Assembly: GCF_009017415.1 (NCBI RefSeq)
Contig: NC_092410.1
Coordinates: 3,410,001 to 3,474,000 of the forward strand
DNA length: 64,000 nt
Direction: 5' to 3'
From: Aspergillus flavus
Taxonomy: Eukaryota > Ascomycota > Eurotiomycetes > Eurotiales > Aspergillaceae
Part shown: piece after piece, positions 57,051-64,000 of the stretch
Layout of the letters: each line of letters opens with the position of its first letter
Position numbering within the stretch: the stretch's first letter is position 1
The notes under the pieces: model-generated
The model's database searches: none
What the model saw: only the letters and a program-made list of their open reading frames with translations
What the model was told of the DNA's origin: nothing
Position numbers and translations under genes: made by a program

Positions 57051-59341
57051 TCCCCAGCTCTATGCAGCTGCCGCTAAAGATCGTGTATTCCGACTACGTG
57101 GGAATGAACCATCGCCTGTGCCCGTCTGGATTGAGAAGGGCGAAAATCCTACCTATATAGATTGGTCTTAGCCGCTATGCATTCTGCCCCACACTATCGG
57201 AACCATGTTACTTCTGGAACGCTAATCTCGCTCGCGGAGTGGCCCTGAAACTATATATTGAACATAGAATCACAGGGTTAGTTACGCTAACGGTATTCGA
57301 TCAGATCGAAGGTCAAAAAAGTCGGCACCTGGTGTGAGGAAGAGATCATCCAGGTCTATTTACTGAGACTGAAGTGCAAGGAAGATAGAAGCTGTAGGTG
57401 GCAAGATTTGTTTATACTACCGCTTCAAATATCTAAAGTATCTAGAGGGGTGTGTGGAACCTCAAGATCCTTTTTGAGGTGATGCATATACTATACCAAA
57501 CATGAATGGTATATTGCTTGTAGTAATTTGAAGTCACCAGAGTCTACAGAGTATATTTAGCCCATACTGACACCCCACTCTCACCACAACCATAGATTAG
57601 CGCACAAAGATGTGTGGTCGAAAGAAGTGTAGTTGTCGTTCACGATTCCTTTGAGAAAATGAACAAAGTGGAGCCAAGGAAGCAGTGGTTCAGGAATTAC
57701 ACTAACATTGCCCCGACCCGAGTTTTACGTACTATAAAAATTAGGTAACTAGGGCTGTGTTAGTAGGTCGGTCTGAGGCGGCTAATACAGACATACAAAT
57801 ATAATACTTACACCGTAGATATCTACGGTGTGGCAAATGAGATTCATGAAGAAAGATGAAGTGGCTATGAAGATCTGTGCCTGATCAATTTAATGATTGA
57901 TTAGTTAAGCAATCTTCTAGGTTGATGACAAAGTACGTGCAGTCTGGACTGTTGCATGCATGATGTGCAGGGTGTTGACGGCAAGTTTAATGATGGCGTT
58001 GGCGTGTGACGATAAGAGATTTCATCTTTGACTTTTATCCTTTGAATTTTATATTTTAAGAACGGGGCTGAGATTGACTTAGCCAATGATTGCGTGTGCT
58101 GATGAACTGTTGTACGTAGCTTGGGGTTGATATAGATCAGATGGAATGGAATTGAATTTCTGAGCTCAGGATTATTGCAGCGTTGCATTCTTTTATTGCA
58201 TGCTCGGATACATAGCTTACTCCACTAGTTGAGTTGGTTCTGCGATTGAGGCATGAGCGTTTGTTGATAGTCGGAAGGGGAGGAGGCCATTGCGCTTCGT
58301 TCGGATGCCCTCGTATGATTATTGTCTGAATTGGGTATCGATATACTAATAGAAATGAATAACTGAGGATAAGAAAAGAAACATTGAGTAAAAGTCAGCA
58401 TGAGACACTAGCGGAAAGAATTGGTAGGAAATAAAAATAACAATGATGAATAAGGGTAATGTCAAATTGACTCCAGAAAACCCTTGGAAGGTTACTTGAG
58501 TTACTAGCGGGATACCGGGATTGAGATCGTCGAGAAGCCGGTGAAACTTCTGGTGTTGGGGTCACGCGGAGGTCGGCGGGAGGCAAAGAAGCCGATCCAC
58601 TCACTAAGTCGATCCTGGTCAGATCGCTGCAGGGCGGTTGGGGCCTGGCCCCAGGCTGCCATCACCGCCTGACATCACTTGATCTTGACTATCAAATCGA
58701 GAAAAAGAATGGATGGGGGAAGGAATAAAAAAAAAAAAAAAGTGAAAAGGGCCACCCAAAAAAGTACGTGGAATTTTCCCCAGTCCCTGGGGACGGTGGA
58801 TACTCCTCCCCCCAGCCATTCCATCCTGAGAACCAGTCAATTTGGCCACGCTTGCAGTCATGGTGGTCCAACTTGCTGGTCCCTGGGGCGGTCGGTCACC
58901 GCTCACATTCCCCAGCTCCTTTGTTCCATTCAAGGTTTTTTTTTTTTTTGTTGGTGTTTTTATTATTTTCATTTTTCTATTTCGATTATCGATGTTTTAG
59001 AATTTTTCTGATTAATTGTGTTTCCCCATCCTTCGCCGCTTGTGGACACCTATACGCATTTCTCCAATCCTGGATTGATACTCCACGGATTTCCCCTTTA
59101 CCGTAAAAGAGGCGAACAACCCATCAGACTTTTCTCCCACCATTGTTTATTTCCTGGGTATAGGGGGGACTACATATACTCCTGCTTCCCATCGATCTTG
59201 TGGACCGTTTCCGTCTTTTCTTCTATCTATCTATCTATCCCTTCGGTCATACCCTTCCTTCCCCAGACTGAGCTCCTTCAATTCCTCTTCTCCCGTGGGT
59301 ACATAGCTATATTCTTAGCTACCTCCCCTTACACATACACA
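57051..59341. other. 2.3-kb intergenic region with a 22-bp palindrome and poly-A/poly-T runs
   Basis: No gene was supported. It contains a perfect palindrome at 57810-57831 (listed separately), a poly-A run near 58726-58741, a poly-T run near 58935-58949 and a (CTAT)n run near 59222-59239. The right end is the likely promoter and leader of the SDR gene. Confidence 0.45.
57810..57831. repeat. Perfect 22-bp palindrome
   Basis: The two 11-base halves (ACACCGTAGAT and ATCTACGGTGT) are exact reverse complements with no spacer. The symmetry stops exactly at both ends. It could be a dimeric protein site or a cruciform; no function is known. Confidence 0.9.
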
Positions 59342-60651
59342 ATGTTCAAGTCACCAGCCGCCCGTCAAGCCGTCAAGGCTCTCAGTATCAACACACGCCC
59401 TGCTGCAGTAACAGCAGCATCCCGACCAGCGGTGGCCAATACTTTCTTCCGAGGTCTCTCATCGACAGCTCCCCGTGCCAACGATGAGAAGTCGAAGGCA
59501 GCAAAGGACCCCATCTTGGCTGCCACCAACAAAGCTCCTGAGGGTGCCTTGGACTCAGAGGGCCGTTTCGCCCGTGTCGACGAGAGTTTGCAGATCGAAT
59601 ACCCCGATGATGAGAACATGCCTCGTAGTCCTATCGTCCAGGGCCGCGGAGGAATGCACTTCAAACGTACCCTGGCTCAATTCTCCCTAGAGAACAAGGT
59701 CACCCTGGTTACCGGAGGTGCCCGTGGTCTCGGTTTGGTCATGGCTCAGGCGATCGTTGCATCGGGATCGGACCTTGCAATTGTCGATCTTAACAGTACG
59801 TTCTAATTTGATGAACCAATTGGCTTTCGATAGTTTTACTAACTGGTTTTTGCAGAGGCGGAAGCTGAGGAGCAAGCCCAGAAGTTGGTGGAACAGTTTA
59901 GGAAGGAGAACCCCGGTTTGGAACAGTGAGTTTTCTGATTGATCACATCGATCGGTAATACCAGACGCTAATTGCTTGAATCCTAGAATGCCCAACGTCA
60001 CCGCCCACTACGCTGATGTTTCCGACCCTAACTCCGTCAACGATGCCCTCTCCGATATTATCTCCAAGCACGGCAAGATCGACAACCTGGTCACCTCCGC
60101 CGGATTCACGGAAAACTTCGATGCCATCTCCTACCCTCACGACCGTCTGCAAAAGCTTTGGGGCGTTAACGTCGATGGAACATACCTTTTCGCCACCGGT
60201 GTCGCCAAGCACCTCATGGAGCGCAAGGTTCCGGGCAGCATTGTCATGATTGGTAGCATGTCTGGTGCTATCGTCAACGTGCCGCAGCCCCAGGCTCCTT
60301 ACAACGCCGCCAAGGCCGCTGTTCGTCAACTTGCCGCGTCCTTCGCCGTCGAATGGGCCGGTCACGACATCCGGGTGAACTGCATCAGCCCTGGATACAT
60401 GCTTACTGCCCTGTATGTGAAGTTCCGTCCTCCAGGTGTTCGAACCGTGACTAATTGTGTTTCGCGACAGGACCCGCAAGATTTTGGATGAGAACCCCGA
60501 ATTGCGGGACAAGTGGATCTCGCTCATCCCCACCGGCAAGATGGGTACTCCCGAGGACCTGATGGGTCCCGTTACCTTCCTGCTCAGTGATGCCTCCAAG
60601 TACATGACTGGTGCCGATATCCGCGTTGACGGTGGCTACACCCTCACCTAG
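59342..60651 (+). CDS. Mitochondrial-type short-chain dehydrogenase (D-arabinitol/polyol dehydrogenase-like)
   Basis: Four exons, 59342-59795, 59856-59925, 59987-60412 and 60471-60651; 376 residues, introns 58-61 nt. The first 100 residues are a Ser/Arg/Ala-rich extension (MFKSPAARQAVKALSINTRP) that looks like a mitochondrial presequence plus linker. The rest is a classical SDR: VTLVTGGARGLGL (cofactor loop), NLVTSAGFTENF (NAG-like), catalytic Ser in MIGSMSGAIVN, Tyr and Lys in PYNAAKAAVRQL, and the C-terminal GADIRVDGGYTLT. The closest recalled relatives are fungal D-arabinitol 2-dehydrogenases and mannitol dehydrogenases, which oxidise sugar alcohols with NAD(P). Exact substrate is inferred only. 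The start choice follows the first ATG, since upstream in-frame sequence is leader-like. Confidence 0.9.
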
Positions 60652-62121
60652 ATACCCCGAGAGGGGCTGTACTTGTTTCTGATTATATATATTTTTAATA
60701 TGGGCATGAGGTACGGAATTGTTTTTGGATTCGGTATAGACCGGTTTGCTTGATTCTGGGTGGTAACTCGGGCTTCGCTTGCTTCCATTCTCTCTCGATG
60801 TGGTCTGTGATGACACATCGGGCTGCATTACGACGATTATTTTTGTTCTGAAGAAGCGTGTTTTCTGGAGAATGTGTTTTGTTCCAAAAGCGGGAAAGGT
60901 TGTATTTTTCTTGTTTTGCTATGGAGTACCCAAAACCGCGGTTGGACTTGGTTTTGCATGATAGACTTGTTTTCTTTTCTTTTCCAGAGCATGAGATCAT
61001 TGTGTTTCTTTCGTTGTCAACTATGGAACTACTCATTATTAATTGCTTAACTGTGACATCACACCGGGGTAGCTATTCGTCTCCATTTTTGCGGGTTCAA
61101 TACGACCCTCCATGACGGTATTGTAGTGGATCGACTCCATACAGCAAAAACCTTGGTCTCCAAGAAACCAACCAAGCACTAGAATACAAGATCGTGACTA
61201 CGATACAGTCAGAGCTGAGTCAGTCGTTCAGAATTGCTTTTTCAGCTTATCAATAATTACAGGTCACCTGTGGAACATCCGCTTTAACCGCCTTATCCTT
61301 CAACATGGAAATTTCTTCATCAAGATAAGATTTATCAGACAGATAGATAGATAAATTAACTAGGTAATCAAAACAAAACCAAAGGTTAGATAACCAGGTG
61401 CCCCCGCGCTAGAACCTTATTCCTGAGCTTTACGATAAAAGTACTGTTGTATATCCACGTTAACCCAGGTAAACCACCCGAAATCAATATCCTAATAAAA
61501 AGTACAATACAGCAAGTGGAGCAGAGGAACTAACTTAATTCAACCTATTCCGTTCTTTTACTCACTTTATGTCCATCGGCAAATTAGGTAATCGAACCGA
61601 AGCCACTAAATTATCCAAGTGATATATGTATAGCTTCCTCGGCTCGTTTCCACGTTCGGATGCTATGTATGAATCTAGACTCTGGATAAAGTGGGCTTTT
61701 ACTTCAGATTCGGGGGTTTCCTGGCTTAGCTAGTGCTTATTTGGAGGGATATTCAGGGTATTGTCCTTCAAGATGTGGTGTTGTTGATTTAGTTTAATGG
61801 TATGATATCGAATGATATATTTGGTGAATGATACACGGGCGTTTAGCTGGAACGCAATTGAGTTACTAATGTTTGAGGCTACTATTATATATTAAGATTT
61901 AGGCATATAGCATTATATGCAGAGTAGGTCTTCGCCGCCCACAAGATAATCATACCCCATTGGAAGAGGGAGAAATGATCTTGGCTGTGAAATGGGCAGA
62001 TCAAAGGATCAGACAACACAAGAAACAGCTGTAGAAGATGCTGTATCCATATTGGATATGACCTTAGAGCCAGGGCTCACTAGCAAGAGAATATGGTCGC
62101 CTCTTAAGCATAGTAAAATCA
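60652..62121. other. Intergenic region between convergent SDR and transcription factor genes
   Basis: AT-rich, with ATAG repeats near 61339-61352. No gene or RNA was recognised. Confidence 0.45.
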
Positions 62122-64000
62122 TTACACCATCTGAGGAGCGCTGAAAGGATCAGGAAACTCGTCAAACACCCAATTAAGGGAATCGAAGATTTCCGCGAAC
62201 CCGGCCTCGTTGAAGAAGACATCGCCCTGGGCAAGATTCGGCGGACAAATCATCGTCGGATTCTCCATGGATCCATCGAATTGATCGGGGATCATTGTCG
62301 TCGTTGATTCGGTCGGGTTGGCGGTCGTAGCTATATCCTGGTTAGTCGGAGGACAACATAAGGTAGGACGAGCGTGAGAAGGTTAGATGCAGCCGAAACA
62401 TACTTTGAGTATCCGAAGGGTCTTTTCTGGGCCGAAACCGGTGTCTCCAACGCCAAACCGTGTCATAGACATGGCTCATACTCATCCGACAGCGGACTTT
62501 AAGTTGCAAAATATCTTCTTCGGTGGATTGCTCGTGATCACCTGCATTCCACATCTGCGCTAGCACATCTGCCAGTCGAACAGGGCGGTCGTGGTCCATG
62601 ATACTGATTCTTCTCAGGGCCGATATTGCCCCGTTGAATAATAGCTTCCCGTATTCAAAGTCGATATGGTGTCGGAAGGTACTTTTGAGGAGCTTCATTA
62701 GACCGAATGCTGCTGAGATTATCATCTGTAGGATGTAGTTTGTCGCGTAGCTGATAAGTTGGCCGGGGGAGGTTTCGAGGTCTAGTACTTGGGTGAGGAA
62801 TGAGGTAGTTGCGATGAAAAGCTTTGTAATGTCATTCGTTCTAGGGTTTGAGCCCAGGAATATGAAGTATCGTAAATGGAGTTCTGCGGCTCGGAGGTGT
62901 ATCATATTAATATCTGTCCCAGCACGCTGTCAGTTTGGCAATGCCTAAAGGTGGTAATTTCGACGGAATCGTACGAGATATATTTCTGCCAAAGCTAAGT
63001 TCCATATCCCTAAGCTCGTTCTCCAATAGTTGTACTATCAGGAGTCTCTCAGGTCCAATTACCTCTGCCTGATCTGGCCTACTGTTATAGAGAGACTTGG
63101 TGATTCGATCACAGAACTTTTCGATCTGGAGCCGAGTTCGCAAATCTTCTGGAGGATAATAACCGGCATCCTGGAGTGACGCTGGCTCAAGCGCCCAGTC
63201 ATATATCGTCCCTGGAGGTTGTCCGTATCCGGTGGCAACACTGTTGACATTGATAAGCTTGTAGCTCTGCCACGATGGAGGGGTCTCACTTTTGAGCTAC
63301 AATATTACAGACGACCCATGTCTGTAACCGATCCTTCACAGCTTCACTGTGGCCTATTCGAAATGTTGTAAACTCTTCTGCCTGAACCGGGCGATGTAAC
63401 CCCAACTGCATAGAAATCTGCATCATCAGTCCGCAGAGCATAAATGTAGCATCCTTTCGCTGGCTAGTTGTAGGAAGGGGCCAGGTGCACAGAAGGCAGA
63501 GGGCCTTGACAACGGCGTAATCCTGCGGCACGCTGGTGATAGTCGACCATAGTAGTCTGGTGAGCGGACCAGTAAGTGCACCGAGGAGGCCTAGTTCTGC
63601 TGGAGCCCGTCGGCTAGCGACGCAAATTATCGTCCATGCTTGCAATGGACAGCGGCAGAGATAATGTTCTGGTGGTTTTTGAGGGTCTAAAAGTGGAAGA
63701 AATGGATGGTAATATTGAAAAAACCTGCTAGATAATTAGATATCGAATCTCTCGTCTGAGATATAAAGACACAGGGACATACTGCTCAAATAGTCGTGCC
63801 ACTCTTGGCTTAGATAGAGAGACATCTTCCAGTCTCCACATATTATCTTCCTGAAACAAGTCAGATCTATGGTATGCATAGTTTGGAGGTAGTTATGACC
63901 TGTGTCCCGATGCTGGTAGACAAAGCTTTCCCTTGATTCAGCGTTGCTGATGCTGGGTCCCAGATCGCGCTCCCTGCAGGCTGGGACACCCCATCACCGA
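62122..64000 (-). CDS. Fungal-specific transcription factor, 3' part (Zn2Cys6-type family)
   Basis: Partial gene running off the right end. Exons on the minus strand are 64000-63900 (open at the window end), 63850-63783, 63724-63290, 63240-62975, 62913-62404 and 62330-62122; all junctions keep phase. The visible protein has the fungal transcription factor middle region: SKPRVARLFEQFFQYYHPFL, QAWTIICVASRR, DYAVVKALCLLCTWPLP and MLCGLMMQISMQLGLHRP. Later blocks include INMIHLRAAELHLRYFIFLG. The C-terminus, IFDSLNWVFDEFPDPFSAPQ, is a typical short acidic-aromatic activation tail. The Zn2Cys6 DNA-binding cluster, expected at the N-terminus, lies beyond base 64000. For the last junction the AG at 62331-62332 is used; the AG eight bases earlier gives a wrong frame. 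Targets are unknown. Confidence 0.87.

Noticed and set aside
56833..57171. 112-residue plus-strand frame opposite the UbiA remnant
   Set aside because: It is the antisense shadow of the UbiA-like segments, which carry the recognisable motifs.

Overview
The window is nuclear DNA of a filamentous ascomycete, most likely a member of the Eurotiales close to Aspergillus or Penicillium. The evidence is intron style (most introns 47-76 nt, GT...AG, with CTAAC/CTGAC-like branch sites), gene density, WSC, F-box/ankyrin, DUF3445 and bZIP families typical of these fungi, and a leucine-breakdown cluster arranged much as I recall it from A. nidulans. Gene models below were built by hand from reading frames, splice signals and phase; every multi-exon model given as complete closes in frame.

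Region by region. 1-4 kb: the 3' part of a DNA polymerase eta gene (rad30) and a charged DUF8035-like protein. 4.4-8.8 kb: two convergent copies of an initiator tRNA-Met gene, each interrupted by two introns with mRNA-type (GT-branch-AG) signals, enclosing a frameshifted zinc-knuckle/GIY-YIG gene. 8.9-15.8 kb: a bZIP regulator, an 824-residue FAD monooxygenase with a long membrane tail, and an NmrA-like protein, possibly a small metabolic group. 15.8-22.3 kb: about 6.5 kb with no gene that I can support. 22.3-29.5 kb: a WSC-domain wall sensor, a frameshifted F-box/ankyrin gene and a DUF3445 haem-oxygenase-like protein. 30-42 kb: prp38, a glycosyltransferase-like membrane protein, spt8 (SAGA), a ZNFX1/SAD-3-type helicase, pet191/COA5 and a steryl-ester/lipase-type hydrolase. 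44.8-55.2 kb: an rsr1/Rap-type GTPase, then mccB, ivdA, an acidic hypothetical gene and mccA. 56-64 kb: a damaged UbiA-type prenyltransferase gene, a mitochondrial-type SDR and the 3' part of a fungal transcription factor gene.

How genes work together. ivdA, mccA and mccB encode consecutive steps of mitochondrial leucine catabolism: isovaleryl-CoA dehydrogenase makes 3-methylcrotonyl-CoA, which the two carboxylase subunits then carboxylate. The divergent mccB-ivdA promoter fits co-regulation. Most other genes are unrelated housekeeping neighbours.

The most unusual signal is the pair of initiator tRNA genes. Removing a 51-nt and a 52/54-nt GT-AG segment yields a perfect 72-nt cloverleaf with all the eukaryotic initiator hallmarks. 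The introns sit at tRNA positions 26/27 and 45/46 rather than the canonical 37/38. The two copies are identical in all 72 exon bases but differ in the introns, where splice sites and branch sites are kept. Intron 1 of both carries a T5 run that could stop RNA polymerase III. This suggests tRNA maturation by the spliceosome, possibly from an RNA polymerase II transcript.
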